Positions 25,236-34,125 of a stretch of DNA of 64,000 bases are shown piece by piece (position 1 is the first letter of the stretch; every line of letters begins with the position of its first letter). The notes beneath the pieces are model-generated. The model saw only the letters and a list, made by a program, of their open reading frames with translations. It had not been told where the DNA came from and did no database searches. A program made the translations under genes and the position numbers. Source of the stretch: Clostridia bacterium (GTDB lineage: Bacteria; Bacillota; Clostridia; Lachnospirales; Lachnospiraceae); the NCBI GenBank assembly GCA_910576205.1, contig CAJTHL010000003.1, positions 1 through 64,000 of the forward strand. The letters are read 5' to 3'.

Positions 25236-26105
25236 TTAAATTCCGTGTTCCATCAGAAACGTTTTCCAGATTTCATAGTACCGTGCCTTCAGATGCACGT
25301 CGTCGGTAGTATATTCCCCGTGGAGATTTCCTGCCTCGTCGCAGACTGCCTCATTTACATCGATATAGAAAATCCCCTCCCCGTCCGCCAGGGTTGAGAT
25401 AGCGTTGTTTTTGTCATTGATATTGGCATTGTTGTAAATGGGATCGCTTTCGCTTTTGGCGCCGGTCACCCGCATAATGCCCTCCACAAAGATCAAGGCA
25501 TCTGGCTGCAGCTCCCGTATGCGGTTTACTACCGCGCGGTAAGCCTCCAGAAAGGTCTCCGTGGTTCCGGTGCCCAGCTCGTTGATGCCCACCATGATGT
25601 AGACCTTCCCATACTGTTTCCGGCCGAGGGCTTCCTCTACAGTAATATTCTGGCCCGAGGCTTCGTCCCGGATAAAGGGGTCCGTGGCAAAATCGTAGAT
25701 GGTAAGGGAGACCTTGCACAGGAAATCCGCCCGATTTTCCAGATGACCGTACTCCAGAAGCCCCTGGGTGCGGGAATCCCCGATAAATACAGCGTTGTCA
25801 AAATAATCCTCCCCCACAGTCACGAAATCCCGGGCCGGGGGCGGCTCTACGGCCGGGGGGATATCTGCTTTGGCGTTTCCCTCCGTTTCTTCAGGAGAAG
25901 GGGATATGCCTTGCAGCTTTCCCCAAAGGCTGTTTCCCAGGCTTAGTCCCCCGGGCCTTTCCGCCGGCTTTAAGGAGACGGGGGGAAGCTCTGCCTGTTC
26001 CAGGGCCCAGGGAGGCTTATTTTTTAAAATGCCGCTCCCCATAAAGAGGAGGCTGCTTAGGGCAAGGAGAAAAAATAAGGGGCATTTTTTTATTTTACCG
26101 GTCAT
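25236..26105 (-). CDS. Membrane-anchored SGNH/GDSL hydrolase, MBOAT partner
   Basis: 289 residues. An N-terminal membrane anchor (PLFFLLALSSLLFMGSGIL) is followed by a Pro-rich linker and an SGNH hydrolase domain from about residue 95: block I FIGDSRTQGLLEYG (catalytic Ser), Gly in the strand before, block III MVGINELGTGT (Asn), and DDVHLK with the catalytic Asp/His. The gene lies 78 bp downstream of an MBOAT acyltransferase, the arrangement of extracellular polysaccharide O-acetylation systems (AlgI/AlgJ-like, PatA/PatB-like). It probably transfers or removes acetyl groups at the outer face of the membrane. Confidence 0.85.
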   Translation of the reverse strand: MTGKIKKCPLFFLLALSSLLFMGSGILKNKPPWALEQAELPPVSLKPAERPGGLSLGNSLWGKLQGISPSPEETEGNAKADIPPAVEPPPARDFVTVGEDYFDNAVFIGDSRTQGLLEYGHLENRADFLCKVSLTIYDFATDPFIRDEASGQNITVEEALGRKQYGKVYIMVGINELGTGTTETFLEAYRAVVNRIRELQPDALIFVEGIMRVTGAKSESDPIYNNANINDKNNAISTLADGEGIFYIDVNEAVCDEAGNLHGEYTTDDVHLKARYYEIWKTFLMEHGI

Positions 26106-26183
26106 GCTGCATACACCTGCTTATCTGTCGTTTTATTTAAGAGTTGTTTTGTTTCGTGTTCTTTTGCGGGTATTCTCCCCAAA

Positions 26184-27545
26184 TCAGAATTTCAAGTAGG
26201 CAAAAGGATTGCTGCCCATGTGGATAACGCAGTATACACAGAGCCAGAAAATCACAGCCAGGGCGGCGGTCGTCAGGGGATGCTTTTTGTGCCTTTCATA
26301 AAATGCAGACACGGCCGGGATGCAGGCCAGGACGCCCAGGGCCAGGTAATGGCCGTACAGCCGCAGAAATTTCACGAAATCCCGGGGATTTACGGAAATA
26401 CCGCCGTTTCCTCCCATAAAGGGGAACATCCTTCCCAGGTAGAGAAAAAGCTCCTCCCTGTCCGGAATGGCAAAGATCACCCAGGTGACGGAAATCACCA
26501 GGAGCACATAAAACCTTGCCAGGAAGGGGTGGCTTTCCAGCCTGTTCCGGATAAGAAATTTTTCCAGCAGAAGGAAACAGAAGATGCCAAGCCCCCACAG
26601 GATAAAATGTATGCCTTCCCCGTGCCAGAAACCAGTGAGAATCCACACAAAAAACAGATTCCCCATAGTCCGCCAGGTGCCCTTACGGCTGCCTCCCAGG
26701 GGAATATAGACGTAATCCCGGAAAAAGCTGCCCAGGGTCATATGCCATCTGCGCCAGAATTCCCGGATGCTTCTGGAGGCATAGGGGTGCTGGAAATTGC
26801 GGATAAAGGGCAGGCCCAGCATGACGCAGATACCGGAAGACATAAGGGAATATCCCCAGAAATCAAAGTAAAGCCGCATGGAATAAGCCCCGGCCCCAAG
26901 CCAGGACAGGGGCGTGGAAATGCTCTCATAGCCGATGGTATGAATATCCTGCCACAGGAGAAGAAGTCTGTCTGCAAGAAGGATTTTAAGAGCCAGCCCC
27001 AGGACAAACAGGCGCGTTCCCTCCTCCGCCATCTCCGGGGAACAGGCGCGCCCCGACGGGGAAAAGGCCCCCTCCCGGTAGCGCATAACAGGCCCGGAGG
27101 TAATCTGCGGGAACATGGTAAAATATGTGGCGGAATTGAGAAAGGAGGGCATTTGGGAAATCTCTCCCCGGTAGATATCCGCCAGAAAGGAAAGCATTTT
27201 AAAGAGGTAAAAGCTAAGTCCCAGAGGAAGCCACAGGCTGTCGGAGAGAGAGACGAGGGCCTTGAAGGCCGCCAGAAGCCCGGCATTTACCAAAACTCCC
27301 AGGAAAAGCCAGAAACGCCGGGCCCGGCGCTCCCGGGGAAGCCGGGAGATTTGTCTGGCAATTCCATAGTTCAAAAAGACCATAAAAAGCAGCAGGGCTG
27401 CAAAGACCGGCTCCGTTAAGAGATAAAACAAGAGGCTTCCCAGAAGAAGCGTTAAATTTCTGTATTTTTTTGGAGTGCAGTAGTAAGCGGCCAGAAAAGC
27501 CGGGAAAAAACAAAACAAAAATTTCAGTCCGGAAAACAGCATCAT
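26184..27545 (-). CDS. MBOAT-family O-acyltransferase (AlgI/DltB-like)
   Basis: 453 residues, about ten membrane helices. MBOAT features are SFYLFKMLSFLADIYRGEI, QITSGPVMRYREG, the RRWHMTLGSFFRDYVYIPLGG block and GFWHGEGIHFILWG with the catalytic His. The family moves acetyl groups from cytoplasmic donors across the membrane for transfer to polysaccharide or teichoic acid. A promoter lies at 27583-27611 on the minus strand. It shares an operon with the SGNH hydrolase at 25236. Start is ATG 27545 or the adjacent ATG 27542. Confidence 0.92.
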   Translation of the reverse strand: MMLFSGLKFLFCFFPAFLAAYYCTPKKYRNLTLLLGSLLFYLLTEPVFAALLLFMVFLNYGIARQISRLPRERRARRFWLFLGVLVNAGLLAAFKALVSLSDSLWLPLGLSFYLFKMLSFLADIYRGEISQMPSFLNSATYFTMFPQITSGPVMRYREGAFSPSGRACSPEMAEEGTRLFVLGLALKILLADRLLLLWQDIHTIGYESISTPLSWLGAGAYSMRLYFDFWGYSLMSSGICVMLGLPFIRNFQHPYASRSIREFWRRWHMTLGSFFRDYVYIPLGGSRKGTWRTMGNLFFVWILTGFWHGEGIHFILWGLGIFCFLLLEKFLIRNRLESHPFLARFYVLLVISVTWVIFAIPDREELFLYLGRMFPFMGGNGGISVNPRDFVKFLRLYGHYLALGVLACIPAVSAFYERHKKHPLTTAALAVIFWLCVYCVIHMGSNPFAYLKF

Positions 27546-27582
27546 TTTAACCGTCGCATCCTCTGTAAGTAAATATGCTTTT

Positions 27583-27611
27583 ATTATAGCAGGAAACAGG
27601 GAAAAAACAAA
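27583..27611 (-). promoter_or_regulatory. Promoter of MBOAT/SGNH operon
   Basis: On the minus strand TTTGTT (27606-27611), a 17-bp spacer and TATAAT (27583-27588) lie about 38 bp upstream of the ATG at 27545. Confidence 0.65.
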
Positions 27612-27877
27612 GCAGAATTCCCTGGCAAAACTGGAGAATTTTCGGGGAGATATGGTGGATTATGTCACGAAAATGGCACAAATTCTTAAATCTTTCTTAA
27701 ACAGGCGTAAACCGGTTGCAATCCTGCCCCAGGGCAGATATACTGATTTCATAATCTTAATTTCAATATAGGCAGGATTCCCTGCGGATTACCCAGAGTG
27801 GACAAAAAGCCCCGGTGACGGGAGAACAAAGAAGCAGAAACACAGGAGAATTACGAAAAGGAGAAAAGAAGTTGTAT
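27612..27877 (+). promoter_or_regulatory. Intergenic region with promoter of DUF5688 gene
   Basis: TTGCAA at 27716-27721, 17-bp spacer and TATACT at 27739-27744 form a good promoter. The leader of about 125 nt contains a CAGGATT and CCCTGCGG segment with no clear riboswitch. The remainder shows no gene. Confidence 0.6.
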
Positions 27878-28753
27878 ATGGATTTAAAAGAATTTGCCAG
27901 CTCTATGGCGGAGGCGGTGCAGGGGGAGCTTTCCGGGGAGGCGAAGGTGCGTCTTAAGGAGGTGCGCAAAAATAACGGCATAGTCCTTAAGGGCCTGCTG
28001 TTCGGGAAGGAGGGCAGCAATAGCTCGCCGGTGATTTACCTGGAACCCTATTACCAGGCCTACCGGGAGGGAAAGGATTTTGCCGGACTGGCATGTGAGA
28101 TAGCCGGGAATTACCAGAGCTGTGCCTGGAAAGCGGAGTTCCAGACCGGTTTTTTTCTGAGCTTTGACAAGGTGCGGGAAACCGTGGCCTATAAGCTGGT
28201 AAACTACCGCATGAACCAGGAACTCCTGGCGGAGGTGCCTCATCTGCCCTATCTGGACCTGGCCATGGTGTTTTACAGCCTGGTTTGCAAGACAGAGGCC
28301 GGGATGCTGACGACCCTTATCCGCAACAGCCATCTGGCCATGTGGAACGCCACCTGCCGTATGCTGTACGAGGCTGCCAGGGAAAATACGCCAAGGCTTC
28401 TTAAGGAGCGCCTTAAGGCCATGGGAGATTTCCTTAATGAAGAGGGAGATGTCAGTTTCTTAAAAGGCCCCGGCCTCTATGTGCTTACCAACAGGGAGCA
28501 CCAGAACGGGGCGGCCAGCATTCTGTATGAGGGGGTGCTGGAAAGGTGCGCTAAGGCCTGCGGCGGAAACTTTTTTCTTATGCCCAGCAGTATCCATGAG
28601 GTGATTCTTATGCCATACCAGAGCGGCGTAGAGGTGGGACAGCTTAAAGACATTGTCCGGGAAGGAAATCAGACCCAGGTGGCTCCCCATGAGATATTGT
28701 CGGATTCCGTATATTTTTACAGCCAGGACAGGAAAAAATTGCTGGTCTTGTAA
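27878..28753 (+). CDS. DUF5688 family protein
   Basis: 291 residues from ATG 27878 (MDLKEFASSMAEAVQGELSG). AAGGAGA at 27858-27864 is 13 bp away from this ATG but 7 bp from an in-frame TTG at 27872, so TTG (giving two extra residues) may be the true start. The protein is soluble, mostly alpha-beta, with the family blocks PVIYLEPYYQAYREGKDFAG, AYKLVNYRMNQELLAEVPHL and YLDLAMVFYSLV. DUF5688 proteins occur in multiple copies in Lachnospiraceae, with no known role. It may be a single-gene unit ending before the tRNA promoter. Confidence 0.8.
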   Translation: MDLKEFASSMAEAVQGELSGEAKVRLKEVRKNNGIVLKGLLFGKEGSNSSPVIYLEPYYQAYREGKDFAGLACEIAGNYQSCAWKAEFQTGFFLSFDKVRETVAYKLVNYRMNQELLAEVPHLPYLDLAMVFYSLVCKTEAGMLTTLIRNSHLAMWNATCRMLYEAARENTPRLLKERLKAMGDFLNEEGDVSFLKGPGLYVLTNREHQNGAASILYEGVLERCAKACGGNFFLMPSSIHEVILMPYQSGVEVGQLKDIVREGNQTQVAPHEILSDSVYFYSQDRKKLLVL

Positions 28754-28761
28754 AAAAACTA

Positions 28762-28790
28762 TTGCTATTTCCGCAGTTATCATGTATAAT
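28762..28790 (+). promoter_or_regulatory. Promoter of tRNA-Arg
   Basis: TTGCTA at 28762-28767, 17-bp spacer, consensus TATAAT at 28785-28790, about 48 bp before the mature tRNA 5' end. Confidence 0.75.
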
Positions 28791-28837
28791 ACAATTTGCT
28801 TGTTTCTTTTGCCTCCACAGCAGAAGGAAGGGCATTT

Positions 28838-28910
28838 GTATCTGTAGCTCAGTGGATAGAGCACTGGCCTCCGACGCCAGGTGCCGCTGGTTCGAATCCA
28901 GTCAGATACA
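28838..28910 (+). tRNA. tRNA-Arg, anticodon CCG
   Basis: A complete cloverleaf: acceptor GTATCTG/CAGATAC, D-arm GCTC/GAGC, anticodon stem CTGGC/GCCAG around loop CTCCGAC, 5-nt variable loop, T-arm GCTGG-TTCGAAT-CCAGT and discriminator A. The anticodon is CCG at 28871-28873, reading CGG. CCA is not encoded. It has its own promoter and terminator. Confidence 0.95.
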
Positions 28911-28920
28911 GCGGCGGAAG

Positions 28921-28956
28921 CTGGCAGATCCTTACAAAGGGTCTGCCAGTTTTTTC
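28921..28956 (+). terminator. Terminator of tRNA-Arg
   Basis: CTGGCAGATCC at 28921-28931 pairs with GGGTCTGCCAG at 28939-28949, followed by six T. Confidence 0.9.
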
Positions 28957-28986
28957 ATAGTTGCTTATTATCACAGCCTCTGGATA

Positions 28987-29016
28987 TTGACATAAAAATA
29001 TAGGGAATGGTATAAT
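28987..29016 (+). promoter_or_regulatory. Promoter of hybrid kinase/binding-protein operon
   Basis: Consensus TTGACA at 28987-28992, 18-bp spacer, consensus TATAAT at 29011-29016. This is the best sigma-A match in the window. Confidence 0.8.
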
Positions 29017-29057
29017 AATCCTGTCAGTGATCCGATGCAGCAAAATGGAGATCAGAA

Positions 29058-31625
29058 ATGAAAAAGAAGCTGAATGGAAACAGAAAGAGTAAAGGGAGTT
29101 CCCTGCTTCTGTCTATTATTATCGTTTTTTTTGTGTTAGGCACTATTGTACTCTCGGTCTCACATAAAATATCGCGTGAGATGTCGTCGTCCGCAATCCA
29201 GAATTTAAGTGAAAGCCTGGATCTTATTAAATGCACGATAGAGGCGATTCTGAACAATGAGGCAGAGTTTCAGAAGCTGATTGCCCATGAGATCGCGCTT
29301 GTAGAAGATCCGGAGGAATATATACGTTCTTATGAGAAAAACCAGTCTATGGTAAAGATGTCCCTGGTGCTGTCCGGGGAAACAAAAGGAGTCTCCAATA
29401 CGGGGGAGACTTTTCTTGCGGAGGAGCTGGATTTTTCCCTGGGAGATACCGTAAAGGGCCTTGAAGTCTCCAGAGCCTATATGAATTATATGGGAACCTG
29501 GGCCTATACGATGAAATGTCCGGTGGAAAAAGACGGTCAGGAAATCGGAATGCTGTATGTGGAATACACCTACGATTTCCTGGACAGGTCGCTTCCTACG
29601 GGATTTTATAATAAGAAGGCCATGCTTTACATTATGGACGCCAGAAGCGAGCGGTTTGTACTGAAGCCTAAGGGAATGGGGGAGCGCAGCGCAGGGCACT
29701 TGAATCTGGAGGATTTTTACCGGGCAAACAGCATTGAGGATGAAAATATAAGAGAGAATGTGAACGACTGTCTTAAGACTGGAAAAAACATCCTGTTTTA
29801 CCATGACATAAGAGAAAAGAAATCGTTGAATTATATGTGGGCCGTCAATGACGGAACCATCTATCTCGTCGGTTATGTGCCCATTGAAGCCATCCAGCAG
29901 GAAGGAAAAGCCGTAAACCAGAGTATTTTTATTGTGGTGAGCGCTATGCTGATTGCGTTTCTCCTGTGCTGTCTGTTTTACTATCTGAACCAGAGACAGC
30001 AGAACAGACTCCGGAAGGAACGGGAGGCAGAACGGGAAATTCACAATAAACAGCTGGCGGAAGCCCTGCAGGCTGCCCAGATTGCCAGCAATTCCAAGAC
30101 CATGTTCCTCTCCAATATGTCCCACGATATCCGCACACCTATGAACGCGGTTCTGGGATTTACGACACTGCTTGCCATGGACGCGGAGAATCCCGTGAAG
30201 GTGCGGGAATACACAAAGAAGATTATGTCCTCCGGCCAGCACCTTTTAAGCCTTATCAATGACATTCTGGATGTGTCGAAGATTGAGAGCGGGAAAGTTG
30301 TACTGAACATTGAGAAGTTTACCTTAAACAGCCTGGTGTCCTCTGTGGACGCCATTATACGGCCCATGGCAAAATCCAAAAACCAGACATTTCATGTGGA
30401 GGTGACAGGCATCCAACACGAATATCTGCTGGGAGATGAGACGAGGATTAACCAGATTCTTATTAATCTTCTCTCCAATGCCATCAAATATACCCAGGAG
30501 GGAGGAAATATCTGGTTCCGCATTCTGGGGCTTAAGCAGCATTCGCTCCAGTTTGAGCATATCGGGATTGAGGTGGAGGACGACGGCTACGGCATGATGC
30601 CGGAATACCTGGAGACCATATTTGACGCCTTTACCAGGGCGGAAAACAGTACCACTAACAAAGTACAGGGTACTGGACTTGGCATGGCTATCACGAAAAA
30701 TATCGTGGAGCTTATGGGCGGCACCATTGAGGTTTCCAGCGAAGTGGATAAGGGAAGCCTCTTCCGGGTGGAGCTGGAGCTGCGCATACCGGAAGGTCAG
30801 GCAGATAAGCAGTTCTGGGAGAAAAACGGAATCCGGCGGATTCTGGCAGTGGATGCCGACGAGGAGGGCAGTAAAACCATCCAGGCGCTTATGAAGGAAA
30901 CCGGGGTATTTGTGGATACGGCTTCCCGGGTGGAGGAAGCGGTGGATCTGCTGCGGCATGGCGGAGATTACCATCTGGCGCTTCTGGACTGGGATATACC
31001 GGATATGGACGGCCGCCAGGCAGCCAGCGAACTGCGTATGGCTATGCCAGACAGTATGCCCCTTTTCCTGCTGGCAGACTGCGATGCCCAGGGGCCGGAG
31101 GAGATGGCGGAGACAGGCAGGACCGGCATACTTACAAAACCGTTTTTTGTATCTGCATTTAAGGAAAAGATTCTGGAAATGCAGATGGAACAGCGGGGAG
31201 AGCACATCATAAAAGCAATCGGAAGCGAAGATCTGGAGGGCCTGCGTTTCCTGGCAGCTGAGGACAACGATATCAACGCGGAAATTCTGGCAGAGATCTT
31301 GAAAATGGAGGGCGCCGACTGTGAGATCGTGGAGAATGGCCGGCTTGCAGTGGAACGTTTCGAGACCTCGGAAAAAGGGGAATTTGACGCTATTTTGATG
31401 GATGTGCAGATGCCGGTTATGAACGGACACGACGCGACCAGGGCAATCCGGGCGTTAAAACGCCAGGATGCCAGGGAGATACCCATTATAGCCATGACGG
31501 CAAACGCTTTTGCGGAGGACGAGAAGGCGGCTCTGGACGCCGGCATGGACGCCCATGTGGCAAAACCCATCGATATAGAATATCTGAAACAGGTTATAAA
31601 ACAATGCACAGGGGGAAAGCAATAG
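29058..31625 (+). CDS. Hybrid sensor histidine kinase with two receiver domains
   Basis: 855 residues. A membrane helix (about 13-35), an extracellular sensor domain of about 250 residues and a second helix (about 290-312) are followed by a coiled coil. The HisKA domain (MSHDIRTPMNAVLGF, His near 355) and HATPase domain (NLLSNAIKYTQEGG, EDDGYGM, GTGLGMAITK) follow. The first receiver (about 595-705) keeps LLDWDIPDMDG and the Lys in TKPFF. The second (about 725-850) has AAEDNDINAEI, LMDVQMPVMNG and AKPID. No output domain is present, so signals must pass to another protein. The solute-binding lipoprotein 4 bp downstream may feed the sensor. Family: BarA-type hybrid kinases common in Lachnospiraceae. 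Confidence 0.92.
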   Translation: MKKKLNGNRKSKGSSLLLSIIIVFFVLGTIVLSVSHKISREMSSSAIQNLSESLDLIKCTIEAILNNEAEFQKLIAHEIALVEDPEEYIRSYEKNQSMVKMSLVLSGETKGVSNTGETFLAEELDFSLGDTVKGLEVSRAYMNYMGTWAYTMKCPVEKDGQEIGMLYVEYTYDFLDRSLPTGFYNKKAMLYIMDARSERFVLKPKGMGERSAGHLNLEDFYRANSIEDENIRENVNDCLKTGKNILFYHDIREKKSLNYMWAVNDGTIYLVGYVPIEAIQQEGKAVNQSIFIVVSAMLIAFLLCCLFYYLNQRQQNRLRKEREAEREIHNKQLAEALQAAQIASNSKTMFLSNMSHDIRTPMNAVLGFTTLLAMDAENPVKVREYTKKIMSSGQHLLSLINDILDVSKIESGKVVLNIEKFTLNSLVSSVDAIIRPMAKSKNQTFHVEVTGIQHEYLLGDETRINQILINLLSNAIKYTQEGGNIWFRILGLKQHSLQFEHIGIEVEDDGYGMMPEYLETIFDAFTRAENSTTNKVQGTGLGMAITKNIVELMGGTIEVSSEVDKGSLFRVELELRIPEGQADKQFWEKNGIRRILAVDADEEGSKTIQALMKETGVFVDTASRVEEAVDLLRHGGDYHLALLDWDIPDMDGRQAASELRMAMPDSMPLFLLADCDAQGPEEMAETGRTGILTKPFFVSAFKEKILEMQMEQRGEHIIKAIGSEDLEGLRFLAAEDNDINAEILAEILKMEGADCEIVENGRLAVERFETSEKGEFDAILMDVQMPVMNGHDATRAIRALKRQDAREIPIIAMTANAFAEDEKAALDAGMDAHVAKPIDIEYLKQVIKQCTGGKQ

Positions 31626-31629
31626 AAAT

Positions 31630-32949
31630 ATGAAAATAGAAATAAAGAAGTATTGTATAAAAACAGTTGCTGTCTGTCTGGCGGGGCTGTCTGTGTTTTC
31701 GCTGACTGCTTGTGGAGCAAATGGTGATCCGGGAAAGGATCTGATTATATCAGAGGAAGTGGAGGAAAGATGTGTGAACCTCTACAGCCCTATGGAAAAA
31801 ACGGATCCCGACGCGGAAAACGTGGCCAGAAGCGCAACGGATAAGACCGTGATTCTGGCGGAGGAACAGCTGGGCATCAAGGTGGCATATATCACTTACA
31901 CAGCGGAGGATTATAAAGATAAGACTTATGACGACGTGGCGCTGGACCGGGCGCGTAATGATATGGATGATCTTTACCTGCTGAATCCGGATGTGATCCG
32001 CACACTGGGGGAGGAAGGGAAGCTTATGGACCTGTCTGGCCTTGCAAACGTGGAGAATCTGCGGGAAGTGGTAAAGACAGCCAACACGGTAGACGGAAAG
32101 CTGGTGGCTGTCCCCCAGGAAGTCGTGGCCTACGGGCTCTTTACCAACAAAGAACTGTTTGACCAGTATGACCTTGAGCTGCCAGAGACACCGGAGGAAT
32201 TTCTGGAGTGTTGTCGTGTATTTAAGGAAAACGGCATTGAGACGCCCATTGGCGCAAACCGCTGGTGGCTGGAGACCTTTGTTTTTGCCCAGGCCTATGC
32301 AGAGTTGTACAACGGAGGAAATACGGAAGCGGAGATAGAGGCTCTCAACAGTGGGGAGGCAAAATACAGCGATTATATGCGTCCCGGTTTTGCGTTTCTT
32401 AAGGAAATCATCGACAAGGGCTATGTGGATGCCGGGAAAGCCCGTGTCAGCGAGGCTATCGAAGGAGAGGGAGCGGATTTTCTGGACGGGAAAACCCCCA
32501 TTGTCATGGCCTACTGGGGGGCGGCTAATACGGAGACCGCCTACGGAGCCACGGAATTTGAAATGCAGGTTATCGGGTTTCCCAGCAGCCGTGGGCAGAT
32601 GCCTGTGATATCCATGACGGGATTTGGCATTGGCGTTAATGCGGAGCATGGGGAGGATGCGTTGCGGGCGCTGGAGATAATGACTTCCGATGAGGCGCTT
32701 CAGATTTACGCGGAAACCAACCGGGTGATTTCCCCCTCCCAAAACGTCGAGGTGGACTGCGTGCCTGCGTTAAAACCGCTGAAGGACAGGATTGAAGAGG
32801 GCGTTTATGTCCTGGGTTCTAATGCGGGAATGAAAATGGAGCAGTGGGGAAATACCTGTCTGATTGTGCGGAAGCTGTTAGACGGCGCAACCGTGGATGA
32901 ATGCATGGAGGAAATCGACAGGCTGCAGGAGGAATCCCTCAGCAAGTAA
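31630..32949 (+). CDS. Extracellular solute-binding lipoprotein linked to hybrid kinase
   Basis: 439 residues. A signal peptide with lipobox LTAC (AGLSVFSLTACGANGD) precedes a family 1 extracellular binding protein. The body shows DMDDLYLLNPDVIRTLGEEG, VPQEVVAYGLFTNKELFDQY and GANRWWLETFVFAQAY, features of carbohydrate-binding proteins of ABC systems. No permease or ATPase is near, and the gene starts 4 bp after the kinase stop, so the likely role is presenting a ligand to the kinase sensor domain. It ends in a strong terminator at 32977-33045. Confidence 0.85.
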   Translation: MKIEIKKYCIKTVAVCLAGLSVFSLTACGANGDPGKDLIISEEVEERCVNLYSPMEKTDPDAENVARSATDKTVILAEEQLGIKVAYITYTAEDYKDKTYDDVALDRARNDMDDLYLLNPDVIRTLGEEGKLMDLSGLANVENLREVVKTANTVDGKLVAVPQEVVAYGLFTNKELFDQYDLELPETPEEFLECCRVFKENGIETPIGANRWWLETFVFAQAYAELYNGGNTEAEIEALNSGEAKYSDYMRPGFAFLKEIIDKGYVDAGKARVSEAIEGEGADFLDGKTPIVMAYWGAANTETAYGATEFEMQVIGFPSSRGQMPVISMTGFGIGVNAEHGEDALRALEIMTSDEALQIYAETNRVISPSQNVEVDCVPALKPLKDRIEEGVYVLGSNAGMKMEQWGNTCLIVRKLLDGATVDECMEEIDRLQEESLSK

Positions 32950-32976
32950 TCTAAGACAGAAAAAAGACAAACCCAG

Positions 32977-33045
32977 AAACACCTCATCCGGGGAAAGAGG
33001 ACTGCCTCTCTGGACAGTCCTCTTTCCCCGGATGAGGTGTTTTTT
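32977..33045. terminator. Very long perfect bidirectional terminator
   Basis: Left arm 32977-33004 and right arm 33015-33042 pair perfectly over 28 bp (starting AAACACCTCATCC) around a 10-nt loop, then a T-run. The stop codon of the convergent SGNH gene (33044-33046) lies inside the T-run, so one structure ends both units. Confidence 0.92.
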
Positions 33046-33883
33046 AGTTCATCAGCTGCATCAGCGCCAGGGCGTAAACCGTATGGCCGGTGACAGAGGG
33101 GTGGTTGAGGCCGTTTGCCAGCATTTCCGGGACGGGATACCCGGCGGCCGCATAAGCCTCCCAGATCTTGTACGCATCAGCCAGACAGACCTGCTCCGCA
33201 TCTGCCAGGGAGCGGATAACCTCCACCCGTTCCTTCAGTGTGGAAAGAGGATTTCCCGGCGCCAGAGGAGAGGGCCAGTCCATATTGGGCGTCAGAAGAA
33301 CCAGATCGGCTTTCGTCTCATTTTTGATGGATTTCACCACCTGGGTCAGGAGCTTTTCGTAGTCCTCTGTGCTTCCACAGGGCTCCCCCCAGTTTAACGC
33401 GCCGTTTAAGATCACAAGATCCGGCTGATAGCGGATGACATCCCGGTAGAGACGCCTTTGCATACCGTACAGGGTGTCCCCGGCAATGCCGGAATTGACG
33501 GCGCTTACGGAAGTCTGCCCGTATTTTTCCACCAGCATATTGCGGAACTGCTCCAGGTAACAGACCCGCACGTCCGTCACCTCCCCCACCTCGTCCTCAC
33601 CAAAAGAAGCGGCGGCAATCTTTGCCAGCAGCTCCTCCATAGGAATGGCGTTTTCGAAGTGGCCTGCGGTCACGCTGTCTCCCAGGGCGGCGATAACCGG
33701 GTTTTTTCTCTCAAGCCCATCCTCCCCGGCGCCAAAGGGGTTGATGCTGCCGATGGTTCCCCGGTTTTCCCACATAACTTTCTGGAAATGAAGCGGGCGC
33801 ACAGAGCCGGTGGCTGGCGTCTCCCGGGCAAGCCTTAAGATTTCTTTGGCATATGGCTCCGGTGTCTGAAAGGTTGTTTTCAT
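33044..33883 (-). CDS. SGNH/GDSL-type hydrolase of the sugar-transport locus
   Basis: 279 residues, no signal peptide, so cytosolic. SGNH blocks: I ALGDSVTAGHF (Ser near 68), II NSGIAGDTLYGMQRRL, III LNGALNWGEP (Asn) and V NGLNHPSVTGHTVYA (His). Family members are carbohydrate or acyl esterases such as rhamnogalacturonan acetylesterases. It is divergent from the UroD-like gene and has a promoter with a palindromic operator at 33988-34035. This suggests deacylation of an imported substrate. The exact ester is unknown. Confidence 0.82.
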   Translation of the reverse strand: MKTTFQTPEPYAKEILRLARETPATGSVRPLHFQKVMWENRGTIGSINPFGAGEDGLERKNPVIAALGDSVTAGHFENAIPMEELLAKIAAASFGEDEVGEVTDVRVCYLEQFRNMLVEKYGQTSVSAVNSGIAGDTLYGMQRRLYRDVIRYQPDLVILNGALNWGEPCGSTEDYEKLLTQVVKSIKNETKADLVLLTPNMDWPSPLAPGNPLSTLKERVEVIRSLADAEQVCLADAYKIWEAYAAAGYPVPEMLANGLNHPSVTGHTVYALALMQLMN

Positions 33884-33987
33884 TGGGATATCCCTCCTTT
33901 ATCCCCGCCTGCACGGACATTTAGCGAATGCCGCGGGGGAACTGACTTGTTTTGCTTTCTCAATGTTCTCTGTAAAAATATCTTCAC

Positions 33988-34035
33988 TGTTTATGCGTTT
34001 ACATGCATTATATAGGAAATTATCTGACATTTCAA
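33988..34035 (-). promoter_or_regulatory. SGNH gene promoter with LacI/cre-like operator
   Basis: On the minus strand TTGAAA (34030-34035), 17-bp spacer and TATAAT (34007-34012). Immediately downstream, 33988-34003 on the minus strand reads TGTAAACGCATAAACA, which resembles catabolite-response or LacI-family operators and would block initiation if bound. The binder is not in the window. Confidence 0.6.
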
Positions 34036-34087
34036 CGCTTTTTGGCCAATAGTTTTGTATTGTCCATATTTTCATTTTGATTTTTCA

Positions 34088-34116
34088 TGTTTTTCTCATC
34101 CGGGGACAGATATAAT
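34088..34116 (+). promoter_or_regulatory. Possible promoter of UroD-like/ABC operon
   Basis: A consensus -10 TATAAT lies at 34111-34116, with only a weak -35 (TGTTTT, 17-bp spacer). Transcripts would begin just before the dispersed repeat at 34126. The remaining 33884-34087 sequence shows only the divergent promoter. Confidence 0.5.
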
Positions 34117-34125
34117 TGAGGCATA

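Noticed and set aside
26220..27419. 399-residue plus-strand frame opposite the MBOAT gene
   Set aside because: Low-complexity Gly/Lys/Pro-rich product, antisense to a clear membrane acyltransferase.
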